DNA of 64,000 nucleotides from Pycnopodia helianthoides (GCA_032158295.1 CM063249.1:19036416-19100415), one strand, 5' to 3'; shown: positions 1 to 10,863, counted from the first letter of the stretch. Numbers and translations are program-made. Notes: a model not told the origin generated them from the sequence alone.

Positions 1-1459
1 TCAAATAAACAGTTATAATGTTAAACTGTGTAGAAAGTTTCTACTTATTTTGATTGTAGTCACGTTAAACAAAATCTGGTCCAATAAAAGTTGAGCTACT
101 AGTGGGAAGCAGACAAGCTCTGCAGTCTAGTGGGTTCCCCCCCCAAAAAAAAAAATAATAACAATAATTAAAATTTGAGCCCTGGAATATTTTAAGGACT
201 TCTGCAGAGTATAATCAAACATCCGTAAGCACAATAAGCTCCAACTTCCATGTACATAATAAACCTTTTTTAGTATGCCAATTTCTTTTTTTTTAATAAT
301 GGCATCATAACACAATATTATCTCCCTTGTTTGTTGAACCATTCAGTAATTATATTGACTCATTTGAGTAGTTAATGGGTTTTCCTTCATGCATTGTGCA
401 CAGCTCATCCAGCTGGTCATTATCAAACTGTAATATGCTTGAAAATCTGTAGGTATTTTGTGCACAAAACACTGCAAATTGTACACAATTAATTAACTTG
501 TCTCACCAACTAGACCACTGAGATTGCCCGGTAGCTAGTAGAAGCAGTTTGAATCCTATATTTTAGCAGCGAGTACCGCAACAATTTAATATAATATTTT
601 GCATCGAGGATAAAGAATATTATTTGGTTTTTGCCCTTTAATACACTGATGTGTATTGCACACTGTATACTCAGCACTTTCCCTGAGTTCTGTAAGAAAA
701 AATAATCCACTCGCAAATCGCCTTGGTGGGATTCGTGACCTCTGCCCAGCTAGAGCAGAGCAGACGTCTACCACTTAACAAAGGTTGTGGGTTCAAGCCC
801 AACGGAGTGATATGCCTTTTTTCACAGACCTTGGGAAAGTACTTAGTATACAGTGCTTTAACACATTCTGTAGAATGGTGTGAGGGCAAAAACCCCAAAA
901 TATAATTTTACCAATGTTGTGCATAGATTTGGAATTGAAATATTCCTCATCTGCCCAGGGCTCAATTTTTACACTGGACAGCAGGCCCAAGGCCAGGAAA
1001 TTTTAGTGTCGGGCCAGCAGACTCAAGACCTGACAAGTCCGGTTGTCTTGTGTTTTTTTCAATTGAATAAGAATGCCTCACAGAGTAACAACAAAACAAA
1101 ATATGTTCAAATGTTGATTAGGTGATTCTGATAAAATCTTTCAATTCTGTTGAGTAAAGTACACTTTATACGAGAGACAAATAGAAAAGTCAAATAAAAA
1201 CTGTTAAATGCATGCTAAACTGATTCAACAAGGTTTTTTCTCATTTTGAATCTGTTCTTGCAACAAAAATTCTGGTCCCGTATATATTTTGAGCTACAGG
1301 CCCTACGGTCTTATTAATTTCTCCCCTGCTGCCTAATACAGTATTTCCTGTAACACACAAAGCACTGTAAACGCCTACTATAAACATTAAGACAGCGTCT
1401 TTCTTTATACTATTATTACTAGCAATATAAGAAGAGAAATATGACAAAATAGACTCACA
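1..1459. other. Intergenic, repeat-derived sequence
   Basis: I see no exon here. The short open frames have no recognisable protein similarity and no plausible splice context. Part of the stretch (about 510-830) is SINE-related and listed separately. The rest is AT-rich and unremarkable apart from a short C then A run near 137-155. Confidence 0.6.
510..830. repeat. Fragments of a tRNA-derived SINE
   Basis: The stretch starting near 510 (tagaccactgagattgccc) matches a stretch near 22185 in an ACADS intron, where it is the A-box part of a tRNA-like head. The following text on opening a frame after tgtaagaaaaaataatccac also has a counterpart near 22100. A B-box-like gtgggttcaagccc lies at about 787-800. 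The order of blocks differs from the 22 kb copy, so this looks like a rearranged or chimeric SINE rather than an intact one. It is not a functional tRNA. Confidence 0.5.
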
Positions 1460-1821
1460 TTAAAGGCAAAGTACACCTTTGGTTTTTGGAACCAGTCGAT
1501 TGTTTTAATCCTATGGAAATGTAGATAATCACAATAAAACTAACTTTCATTTCAAAAGGTGGTAGCGTTTTTAGATTTGCCAAAATTCTAGAGCGGTTAT
1601 CCACACAGAAAAAATAATCCATAATTTGAATACACAGTCTGCAAAAAAAATTCTCAGATTTAAATGTTTTTGAATCTAATTCTCTCTAAAACCACATTCC
1701 TTTGAAGGGAATTGTTTCTCAAAATGTTATACATTATCAACAGCTGCAGTGCTTCTTACCAAGTGAGTGTTTATGGTTATTCATTTTTGGAGTAATTACC
1801 AAAGGCATACCCTCCCTTTAA
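1460..1821. mobile_element. TTAA-ended MITE
   Basis: The stretch begins TTAAAGGCAAAGTACACC and ends TACCAAAGGCATACCCTCCC followed by TTAA, so the ends are imperfect inverted repeats bordered by TTAA on both sides. It has no coding capacity. TTAA target duplication is the hallmark of the piggyBac superfamily, so a piggyBac-type non-autonomous element is the simplest reading. No transposase is present in the window to confirm it. Confidence 0.65.
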
Positions 1822-2261
1822 AGAGAACAATGTACTCTTTGCACAAAGACAACTGCTTCTTGTTTACATTGTGTATCGCAGAAATTATTTGGGGAAAAAC
1901 CCTTTCATAATTTCCTTAAAGGTCATAAAATGAGTCATGGTGACTTACTGAAAAAATCCATCAGTCTCGACCATTCTGAAAACAATAGAAAATCGTCTAC
2001 TCTCCAATGCTTTCAATTAAGCCACTGAGACTTAGAGAGACCCATTGAATCATTGTTTTAATAATTAGGTCAGCATTTTTCAGGTCAGCATTACTTACTT
2101 GGCAGCATGAAAGAACGAAAGTCTCTGGCTTGATTAACTTGGAAAGACCAACTGAAACAAAAGGCAGAAATATAAAAGTAATTAAACACTGATGGACACA
2201 AACTAGGTAGGGTCCAACATAAAATTTCAGAAGATAAGAAAAATGTGTAAAACAATTGCAC

Positions 2262-2598
2262 TTAAAGCACAGTACAACATTGGTAATTGTCAAAGACCAG
2301 TATCTGCACTGTATGTAACCCAGCATTATACATGTACATGAAATAACAAACATGTGAAAGTTTAAGCTCAATCGGTCTTCGCAGTTACGAGAAAATAGTG
2401 AAAAACCTCTTTTATGTTTTCACTGTTTTCAAACATTGTGATAAAATGTTTTACTCATTTCCTAAAAACTATAGCATTTCAAGCAAAACTATTTCAAGGG
2501 AAGTTTTTCACCTCGACCATCTTTATACCATGTAAGCTAAGTGCAAATCTGTGAACATTTATATTTTCAACCTTACCAATGTTGTACACACCCTTTAA
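2262..2598. mobile_element. TTAA-ended MITE, GTGTACA family
   Basis: It starts TTAAAGCACAGTACAACATT and ends AATGTTGTACACACCC then TTAA. The interior (acgagaaaatagtgaaaa, a region with ctatagcatttcaagc) is shared with elements at 12094-12466, 63136-63479 and fragments at 38.6 and 39.0 kb. Its right TTAA (2595-2598) is also the left TTAA of the next element. Confidence 0.7.
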
Positions 2599-2949
2599 AG
2601 GAACATTACAGAATTGGTAAGAAAAAAACTTGTAAAATATACTTTTTGATCACAGATTTACATAAAACTTACACGGTCTAATGATGATAGTAGAAAACAT
2701 CCCTGGAAATATTTCTGTCTGAAATGCCATATTTGATGAGAAATGAATAAACTAATTTTCCGATTGGAGTTTATCGCTTAGTGAGCGTTTTATTCATTTG
2801 TTGAATCTACATGATTTCATGCAAATGTGTAATCGGTTTTTCACTATTTTCTTGTGACCCAGATTTATGTATATGGTGGATTACATAAAGTGCTTACACT
2901 ACCAGCAACTGTTTTGTTAGCAAAAACCAATTCTGTAATGTTCCTTTAA
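2595..2949. mobile_element. TTAA-ended MITE, AGGAACATTACAG family, copy 1
   Basis: The termini are a perfect 24-bp inverted repeat: it begins TTAAAGGAACATTACAGAAT and the reverse complement of its end is identical over 24 bases. TTAA borders both ends. Two more copies lie at 4344-4734 (same orientation) and 60678-61070 (opposite orientation). A short inverted motif, tttatcgcttagtgagcgtt, lies in the interior of all copies. No coding capacity. Confidence 0.85.
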
Positions 2950-3359
2950 GTCAGTTTAATCACACTACAATAGCTGCATTGCATTCATAAACATTAATTA
3001 TTTATATATTAATGAACAACTTGGACATCGATCAAGTTCTATAAACGAGAGAGTAATAGTACAGTCTAGTGTATACTTATGTAACACACCTTATGATTGC
3101 TGAAAAGATAGTATGAATTTTTAATAAGTAGTAGGTGTCAAAGCACTATAAACGGCTTTTGTGAGCCCAGTATAAACATTGATTTCTACTCTTTTTTCAT
3201 AACTTTTACAACCAGCATTTTTATTGAAACATTTGTTTTCTTTGATCCTGCACATTTATTGAAGTATATTTGATGTTCATATTGTGTGAAGTACACTACG
3301 TGTATGTGTAGTGTGAATTCTATGTATTTTGTTATAAAAATATTAATACTACTTGGCTC

Positions 3360-4347
3360 TTAAAGGGACACACCGGCTTTGTTGGGCTATTTGGGCTACA
3401 AAATAGATTAAAGCAATATTCCAAAGGCCTTCCTGGAATGGAGAAGAATAGTTCATGAAAGAAACCATCAAATTTTGCCATTTTCAAGCATTTTTTTGAA
3501 AAACGAAGGTCACATGATTTTTCGGAACCAAAATGTGGTTCCAAAAAGTCATGTGATCTTCAGAGTTTGTTTTACTTCCAGCCGTATAAAAGTACTGAAC
3601 CAAACTTAAGTATTTTTTTTTTACAATTGTTCATGATTATTTGACAAAAAAATGTATTCAGTTTATGGATACAAGTTGTAAATAAAGATGAAAAATCAAC
3701 TTAAGATTCGCATTCAGAGAGTCCATGCTACAGAAGCATGTTTTACCGCGCATCAGCGTGGGGAGCTAGCGGGTAAACCTTGCATGGGCATGTCCCATAC
3801 AGCCGGTGCCACGTCTCGTGGGGCCACAGAGACAAACCACGGCGGCATGAACTCGGAGCCTGTAGAGGGGTAGGGATCCAGACCATTAATTACGTTTTGT
3901 TTAACAGGGTTTTAGTCTGTAGACCCTAGCTATTATCCCCTAACTATTGACACGTTACATGATGCCTGCGCTACACACACGGTGGGACGACGACGAAGCT
4001 GCAAGATATCCACATGATACAAGTTGATGTGGATTGGACTGTGTTTATGTCGGTTTTTTAATTACAAGTGCATTTGTACTTAATGGATATGAAGACTGGA
4101 TCGTCATGCCACGCCATTGTTATAATTAATACATTAACAGACCACCAGTCTCCTTACAACAATGTCATGTAAACTAGACAGTTGGAACGGCTGGAAAAGC
4201 GTATACGCTGACCTTTGACCGCGTTTTGTTTTTTTCACATTTTTCGTTAATTCGTGATGATTTTTTTTACAACTACCATCTAAAAAATATTGTCTGTGAT
4301 TCCACATAACTAAATAAGGTAAACAGTAAGCTGGTGTGTCCCTTTAA
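3360..4347. mobile_element. 988-bp TTAA-ended element with internal hairpin and GC-rich module
   Basis: Inverted ends TTAAAGGGACACACCGGCTT and AAGCTGGTGTGTCCC then TTAA define the element. At about 3508-3560 there is a near-perfect hairpin centred on ggaaccaaaatgtggttcc with arms carrying the motif tcacatga. A locally GC-rich module at about 3710-3875 (cagcgtggggagctagcggg and following) contrasts with the AT-rich surroundings. A second copy starts at 63476 and is cut by the window end; hairpin and module are both conserved in it. The 61-codon open frame in the module is not preserved in the second copy, so it is probably not a gene. Confidence 0.75.
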
Positions 4348-4734
4348 AGGAACATTACAGAATTGTAAGAAAAAAACTTGTAAAATATACTTTTTGATCA
4401 CAGATTTACATAAAACTTACAGTCTAATGATGATGATAGTAGAAAACATCCCTTGAAATATTTCTGTCTGAAATGCCATATTTGATGAGAAATGAATAAA
4501 CTAATTTTCCGATTGGAGTTTATCGCTCAGTGAGCGTTTCATTCATTTGATGAATCTATACGATTTCGTGCAAATGTGTAATCAGTTTTTCACTATTTTC
4601 TCGTGACCCAGATGGCCGATCAATCTCAAACTTCTACAGGTTTGTCAGTTTATGTATATAGTGGATTACATAAAGTGCTTACACTGCCAGCAACTGTTTT
4701 GTTAGCAAAAACCAATTCTGTAATGTGCCTTTAA
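4344..4734. mobile_element. TTAA-ended MITE, AGGAACATTACAG family, copy 2
   Basis: Same family and orientation as 2595-2949, with termini AGGAACATTACAGAATTG and CAATTCTGTAATGTGCCT, bordered by TTAA. Relative to copy 1 it has an extra block near 4610-4650 (atggccgatcaatctcaaac), also present in the copy at 60.7 kb, so copy 1 probably carries a deletion. Its left TTAA is shared with the preceding element. Confidence 0.85.
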
Positions 4735-5056
4735 ATAGCACACATATTCTCGTAGCTAGATGCAGACACTTTCACAAAACTATTATCCCTGTTCATCATG
4801 CATATACTTAGACCATACTACATAAACTTTCTCAACTACATGAACCTAGGGAGCATACGACCCCAAGCTGCTAAGGGGTTAATCCAACCATTTCTACCTC
4901 CATGATCCAACACAATACAGTCTCAACCCTATCAGGTTCCAATCATTCTTGAGTCAGACGGACTAGACAGTTCAGCAGCAGTTCAGCAACGACACCCACA
5001 AACCATAGAGAAAGGATACCAATAATGTCATGTGCTCCTCTCCACATGTAACTTTT

Positions 5057-5541
5057 CATGGATTATCAGGTTCGTTTTTCTGAATCCAAATAAATATAGA
5101 TGTTACATATTATTTTAAATGATTTGGGGTTGAAAAAAGAAAAATTGCCTGGAGTGGGATTTGAACCAACGACCTCCGGATTAACATACCGGCACTCTAC
5201 CAACTGAGCTATCTAGCCCTATGTTGGCGGTCTGCGGTCTCACTATTTTGTCAGTATCTTTGTTCGGGGGTGCCAGTCAGAAGCCACAAAACCTTTAACC
5301 GTGTAGGGTCAATTTTCAAATATGTCCACTTCTTTTTGTGTTTTTAAGAGTGACTAGTCCAAACCATGCCCACAACACCCTCAATGACAACCAAGAAAGG
5401 GTATAAAAGGCAGTTGAGCATTGGACATGGTTGCCAGTCTGATGAAGCTCCTAGCTTATGAGTGAAACAGAACTAAAATAATATGCAAGTAACATCTACA
5501 TTTATTTGGATTTTAAAAAAAAACGACCCTCATAATGCATG
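5057..5541. mobile_element. Inverted-repeat-flanked element carrying a tRNA-like head
   Basis: Arms of about 50 bp at 5057-5106 and 5489-5541 are inverted copies (both contain the core tgaatccaaataaat in one orientation or aaatccaaataaa in the other). Between them are a tRNA-Asn-like sequence (5147-5219, minus strand) and a stretch reading ctgatgaagc ... gtgaaac at about 5439-5468. The layout could be a SINE inserted next to a foldback, or the end of a Penelope-like element, whose termini often carry hammerhead ribozymes. I cannot separate these from one copy. Confidence 0.5.
5147..5219 (-). repeat. tRNA-Asn(GTT)-like SINE head
   Basis: On the minus strand the sequence has an A box (tagctcagttggtagag), an anticodon arm with loop ATGTTAA giving anticodon GTT (Asn), and a B box (ggttcaaatccc). 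The acceptor stem has at least two mismatches, the anticodon and T stems each have one, and the sequence runs into an AT-rich tail. I therefore read it as a tRNA-derived SINE or tRNA pseudogene rather than a working tRNA gene. Confidence 0.65.
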
Positions 5542-5898
5542 ATTAACCAACAATCCAGATTTAATAATGTGAACTGTGCAACGCCAAAAAAAAAATGGCT
5601 TATTTATTTTTTCCCCTGAACAGGCGATACCGGGTGTTTTACTCATTAGCTTTTATTAGACAGTGAGTTGGTTCAGTGATTTTTGTAGTAAAGACAGCAG
5701 ATCCGGTTAAACTCCAAATTGCAGGTAATAAAATGGGTTTATTTAGACATTATGCAGGGTTGAACTGTGCGATGGCACAAATATTAAAACTTTAAAAAAA
5801 TTTCAGCTGACAATGAAAAAACACTGCCATTTCGGCGCAAAACACTTCAAAAAAATGATGTGTTTTGGCTGAGTGGTCTTAGCCCATCAACTCAAGTA

Positions 5899-6149
5899 CA
5901 GGGCCCGGTTTCATGACTTTGCTTACTGCCTAATTCTGCGCTTGCTATCGCATTCTTCGCTTACTGTGCAAGCAGCAAATTTCTGCGCAAGCTGTGTAAG
6001 CGAAGAATGCCTAGCATGTGGAGTACGCACGTGTACAAGCAAAAATTCCTTGCTAACCTGGGAAATACTCTTTTGTAAGCGCAGAATTCCCTGCTTCCTA
6101 AGCACCGATTCTTTGTTTATGGTAAGCAGAGCCATAAAGATGGGCCCTG
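5899..6149. mobile_element. MITE with GGGCCC-containing inverted ends
   Basis: It begins cagggcccggtttcatgact and ends agccataaagatgggccctg, with further inverted pairing of gcttac and gtaagc next to the ends. The interior is a chain of short gcttac/gtaagc and ttctgcgc motifs. A related partial copy (gccatgaaattcgggcccag) lies at about 12526-12545. No coding capacity. Confidence 0.65.
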
Positions 6150-6603
6150 GTGGCTAAGTCATCAGACCGTGGGTTTAAATTCTATTTTTCAGTGCCTATT
6201 TAGGCGACAGTTTAGATATGCAACATATCCTTACATGCATTTTGACTCTCAAAATGGCAGACCAATGAGCAGACAGTAGTTGAATGAAAGAAGTAGATAC
6301 ACAGCCAACCTATGAACATTTCATCAAAGTCAGTGTTTCAGCTTTTCGTGCTGGTAATGTGTAAAATCAAGCGATGTATGCAGGACAGCACGTCAACAGC
6401 TGCATCTGGGGCAATTTGTGCAGGCAATACATCAAGATCAAGAGACACACACAAAAACTTGGATGCCAGTTTATAAGACCGCCGCTGTGTGTTGCACGAG
6501 AGTAAACTGGTTAATTAGCGAATGGAACTGAATTTCCTTTTCCCAAAACAAGTTGTTAATTTTTTCAAATTATTTTTTTATGTGCAAGAGTTCGCCCTAA
6601 ACT

Positions 6604-7550
6604 GGGCTTAAAGCAGCCACTCTTGTAAAGGGACTGCCAGATGAAAAAAACTTGGGGGAGCTGAAGGTAGGAATTGATATTCCTCTGTAAAGTGTCTAGA
6701 TTGTAGGTTGGAGGGAAATATGCACCAGGCAAGGAGTTCCAAAGAGATGCAGTACGTGTAAAAAATGTTGGAATGGTTCTTTGTTCTACATCTCAGCAAA
6801 GCCAGAGTGCATGGGTGAGACCAAGCAGAAAACCCTGTTTCACGCTTGAACACCCTTATAAGAGGAACCAGGTCAAATACACTGGTGGCACATTTACCAT
6901 GAAAATACCAGTGGAAAAGACAGACGCTGGCTACAGACCTACGATGGGAAAGAGGTTGTAACATTGATCCCAACTCCTCATCAACAAGATTAACAATACG
7001 CTTCTGCACTCTATCTAATAAAGATGGGAAAGAGGTTGTAACATTGATCCCAACTCTTCATCAACAAGATTAACAATACGCTTCTGCACTCTATCTAATA
7101 AAGATGGGAAAGAGGTTGTAGCATTGATCCCAACTCCTCATCAATAAGATTAACAATACGCTTCTGCACTCTATCTAATAAAGATGGGATAAGAGGTTGT
7201 AGCATTGATCCCAACTCTTCATCAACAAGATTAACAATACGCTTCTGCACTCTATCTAATAAAGATGGGAAAGAGGTTGTAGCATTGATCCCAACTCCTC
7301 ATCAACAAGATTAACAATACGCTTCTGCACTCTATCTAATAAAGATGGGAAAGAGGTTGTAGCATTGATCCCAACTCCTCATCAATAAGATGAACACTAG
7401 TACTCCAGTAGGGGACATAGTTGTCTCATACAGGTAGAGAGTAGCATCAGGAGGTAGGAACTTCCGAGCTCGAAAAAGACAACCAACTCGCATGGAAGCA
7501 CTCTGCAATGCCCGAGATATAAATGTACCTCTTCTAACTGACATTAAGTG
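6604..7550 (-). mobile_element. 3' fragment of a LINE retrotransposon, internally amplified
   Basis: Read on the minus strand, the stretch encodes pieces typical of the C-terminal part of LINE reverse-transcriptase proteins: first GCLFRARKFLPPDATLYLYE, then a VQKR-containing block (DRVQKRIVNLVDEELGSML), then RRSVASVCLFHWYFHGKC and a proline-rich end before a stop at 6608. The fragment lacks the catalytic reverse-transcriptase core. It is disrupted because an 80-bp piece of its coding region has been amplified in tandem (6943-7390), which shifts frame at each unit. Confidence 0.75.
6943..7390. repeat. 80-bp tandem repeat derived from LINE coding sequence
   Basis: Units begin at gatggg positions 6943, 7023, 7103, 7183, 7264 and 7344: five full copies and one partial. 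The period is 80 bp, with 81 in the unit carrying an extra T (gatgggataagagg). Neighbouring copies differ at only a few positions, for example aaca or agca before ttgatccc, and ctcctc or ctcttc. Read on the minus strand the unit encodes part of the LINE protein. Since 80 is not a multiple of three the array cannot be one open frame. Confidence 0.9.
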
Positions 7551-9925
7551 GAGATGTCAAGTCCAATGATGCATTACCTTGAAATTCACTCGACTTCCCT
7601 TTTAATAATTCTCATAAAATACACAGTGATACATTCAGGCCTAAGGGTCTACCATGGGGCAGAACAATGCAAGTGCACATGCATATTTCAATGCTTGACC
7701 CATATTTATTCCATTGAATGGTGTTATCAAGCACTTTGCATGACAGGCCTTATTATTCATGTACGTGTACCATATTATTGTATGGCTCCCCATGAAAATA
7801 AGCCATCAGTGCAACAAATCTAGGACTAGCAAAGTCCTGCAGGATCCAAATTACTATTACATACAACAATTTGTATACAACTTTTAAAATATCACTTTCC
7901 AAATGCTCAGGCCCGCTTGCCAAATGTGAGTGAAAACAGTGGCAGGCAGTTGTCCCTCAAGCCAGTCAAATTTTGTTTACAAGTCAGACTATCTCACTTA
8001 CGAAAGCTTCTAAATCAGGAAAGCACAAGTTTGAAATTAGTTAATTTCACGAAATTAGTTAATTTCACGAAATTATAAGAAATAATTTTACGAAAAAACA
8101 TAGGTTTTCTTATATGGTTTTTGAGGCATTGCATGGTGAGGTATCAATGTGTATTCCATTTGTGGTAACACCATGCGTATATCTACTTTGCTGTGGAGAT
8201 TTTTGTTCTTAAGGGTTTGTAACATGGGACTTCTTTTTTTTGGGGGGGGGGGAGATTCCATTCTGTGGTTTTAATACGATTTCACAAGTAGATAACTTTT
8301 GAGCTAACTGCACCAGTTAGGGTACCGCACCCCAAGTTATCTGAGTATTTGTTAAAGCGGGGCTCCAAGGTCAAATTGAGTTTTGTTATGCCCTCATTTT
8401 CCATGAGTCCAAACCAGTCTCTTACTTCCAAGGATCTGCTAAAAAACATTACACAATGTGCAGATCGCTAAACACCACTACACAAAGCCCTCAAGTAAAC
8501 ATCGGAAACCTACTTTCCTGCACTGGTAGAAATCAGATTTCATGCTAGATTGACAAAATTTAATACGTATGAACAACTTGAGTCACAACATCGAGTCTAA
8601 TCTCTGCAAATATGTGTACATGAAGGTTATTGAAGTTTCAAGTTTGTTAGCTTTTGTTGCATAAATTTTTGTGAGCAAGCGAGGATGTTTAAATATTTGA
8701 TCAAATAAAAATTCTCTAACACACAGGTACCCCAGAATTTCACAAAGTACCATACTTTCGCGGCTAGCATTGGGTACAATTGGTTTCTTCTGTTTGTACA
8801 GCTGGTATTATGTAGAAAACCCATGTCTGGTGTACTGTGGACTTTGTCTCTACAGTCTGGTGTGGTATTTGTGGAAAGAGCCAATTGGACCATGGAGGAA
8901 GAATCCATGGTTGGACACAGAGTGCACCTAGTAATAGGATTAAACATGCAGATTGTGAAATCTATACATGTAGTCATTGCCACCCTCTGTTATATTGATC
9001 TATTGTTTAATAGACTATGGAAGCCAATCGAATAGTGATTGATGAGAATTTCTAGTACTTCCTGTTTCTGCGGTTAACATGCATGCCTTAACCAGGCATG
9101 ATACTGACCCTTGAAAAGAAAGTAGGCCAATTTGATTGAGCACATGGCTGACATACTGTACACTATAGACTTTTATAGACTCCTCTGGCTATTTAAAACA
9201 ACTCTTTTACTGGTTTTCTGAGGGCAAAAAAAAAGATTCAAAGAGGAAGAATATCACGCCTGTTTACATGGTTTAACCAAGATCATCAGCTCCATCTAAT
9301 TTACAGTATTATGTCTGTCTTGCACTCCATGCAAATGGTTTCTCTTAGTAAAATTTAACAGCCCCAAATTGTTCCATTTCTCTTGCCTTAAAATTGAAAA
9401 TTAGTACCCCAAAAACTGATTTGGTCGAAAGCAAAAAAAGTCACAAATCCTACTTAAGCCAGAAGAATATCAAGCCTGATACACAGCCTTCAAACGGGAT
9501 ATGGAAATGTGCTACATGTACATGTACTAAAGTATAATCAATTCCGTTATTTTCATATCACATTTTAACCATGAGAATGCAAATGATCAATAATGTGGAG
9601 AATGCCCGAGTGTTTCAAGGATGCACGTTCTCTCCTCATAGTAAATCAATATCATTCTACTTGTCTAGCTCAGTGTTTCTCATTAAGAGCACCTGTCAAT
9701 ATATAATGTGGAAGGTGTTGTGTCTTATTAATTTTTAAATTTATTGTTATTTTTCTATTTTTTTAATTACACTTCTTCAATGGCAAAACACTATACAAAT
9801 AAATGTAGGTAATAAATGGATAAGTATGTATAAAATATATAAAACAACATGGGTACAACAAATTGCCAGTGAGTAGCAAGATGGAACAGGTGACCAGAAC
9901 CCCTACAGAGCCATCCTACCAACGT
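7551..9925. other. Intergenic, no gene seen
   Basis: No exon or intact element is recognised. There is a 21-bp direct duplication at about 8036-8075 (unit gaaattagttaatttcac), a G run near 8241-8252, and a repeat block at about 8115-8215 (gcattgcatggtgaggtatc) that recurs at about 21408-21460. Short open frames at 8627-8983 and 8823-9035 overlap on opposite strands and match nothing I know. Confidence 0.5.
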
Positions 9926-9987
9926 TAAAGGGGAGGGGGTGGGGTTGGGGGATGGGGGAAGGGGGAAGGGGAAGGGGGAAGGGGAAA
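9926..9987. repeat. Low-complexity G-rich purine tract
   Basis: A run of G blocks (ggggagggggtggggttggg and following ggggaag units) forms an almost pure purine strand with more than eight G tracts of four or more. Such sequence can form G-quadruplex or triplex structures in vitro. Nothing here shows a function. Confidence 0.8.
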
Positions 9988-10133
9988 GATGAAGGCAAGG
10001 GGGGCAAATTGACAGAATGGGAGAGACAAAAGGAAGGACTCTCTTGCTGACGCAACGGCAGTTAGAAACCCAAGAGCAAACGTTGACAGATTGAAAAGTG
10101 GAATTAAATCTTGAATTGTAAAAATTTGTTAGT

Positions 10134-10389
10134 GGCCTGACGTTTCTCCCCTAGCCGAGTCTTCCTTGAAGGCTAAAATGGGTGTGGTTACTAACACAAT
10201 GTTGCAAATGAAATAATTTTCTGTTTAACTATTTTTCTTTTGACAAAACAATGTTTTGACTCCTCGCTCCAATGCCACATGTGGCTACTGTCTGCCACAC
10301 CCGCCAATTTGGGAGTAAAATTGCCTAAGTGTGTAGACACTGCGTTTTAGCCTTCGAGAAAGACTCTGCTAGGGTGGAAACGTCAGGCC
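10134..10389. mobile_element. Inverted-repeat element with GAAACGTCAGGCC ends
   Basis: The left arm begins ggcctgacgtttctccccta and the right arm ends gctagggtggaaacgtcagg, an inverted pair that continues through cgagtcttccttgaaggcta and its counterpart. Arms are about 45 bp around a 160-bp spacer. I recognise no protein. It may be a foldback element or two inverted copies of one terminus. Confidence 0.6.
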
Positions 10390-10607
10390 ATTGACTAATT
10401 GTTGTGTTTATACCATTAGATTGTTGTGGTTAGTAAGCAGTTTGCAACAGCTAATTATATTTTCTAAATTTTGAATTGTAAATTATGAAGCACGGAGAAA
10501 GGGAAATGATGCAAGATCACCACTGAGAGAAAATAGTTCACTTGACGTAGTATATTAAATTTTCGCATGCAATTAATAAATATGAATATATAAACATATA
10601 TATATAA

Positions 10608-10760
10608 AATTTGTAGGGTAGATGGCCTTAGCTTTCGATCCAAACCGGACCTTCGTCAGAGGCAAAAAACCTCTATATAATATGTATATTAGGAACCAAT
10701 AGCAGTATGGGTACTCCACTACAGGAGGGTTATACCTCCTCTGGATGTTACCTCCATTTG
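10608..10760 (-). mobile_element. Possible Penelope-like element terminus with hammerhead-like core
   Basis: On the minus strand the stretch at 10659-10631 reads CTGACGA, then A, then GGTCC-GGTTT-GGATC (complementary, with one G-U pair), then GAAAGC. CUGANGA, a stem, then GAAA is the hammerhead ribozyme core layout, and such ribozymes are known at the ends of Penelope-like retroelements. Upstream, AGAGG-TTTTTTG-CCTCT could form another short hairpin, but I could not place a clean cleavage triplet. The ribozyme reading is therefore tentative; that this is repeat sequence seems likely. Confidence 0.4.
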
Positions 10761-10863
10761 TACTTTTTTTTTTTATTACATTTTTTTTTATTACTATTAT
10801 AACAGTTGTTTTTTTATGTATAAGTTTTGCAAATGGAAATAAACCAAACAAACAAACAAACAA
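10745..10863. repeat. Low-complexity T-rich and (AAAC)n sequence
   Basis: T runs and TTA units at about 10764-10800 are followed by a run of aaac/caaa units at 10843-10863. This is simple sequence, and the open frames across it on both strands are artefacts. Confidence 0.8.

Noticed and set aside
3688..3873. A 61-codon gene in the GC-rich module
   Set aside because: The frame is not maintained in the second copy of the element at 63.8 kb.
5147..5219. A functional tRNA-Asn gene
   Set aside because: A and B boxes and an Asn anticodon are present, but the acceptor, anticodon and T stems contain mismatches and it runs into SINE-like sequence; a tRNA-derived repeat fits better.
6943..7390. CRISPR-like array
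   Set aside because: Units are contiguous 80-bp tandem copies without spacers and derive from LINE coding sequence in a eukaryotic genome.
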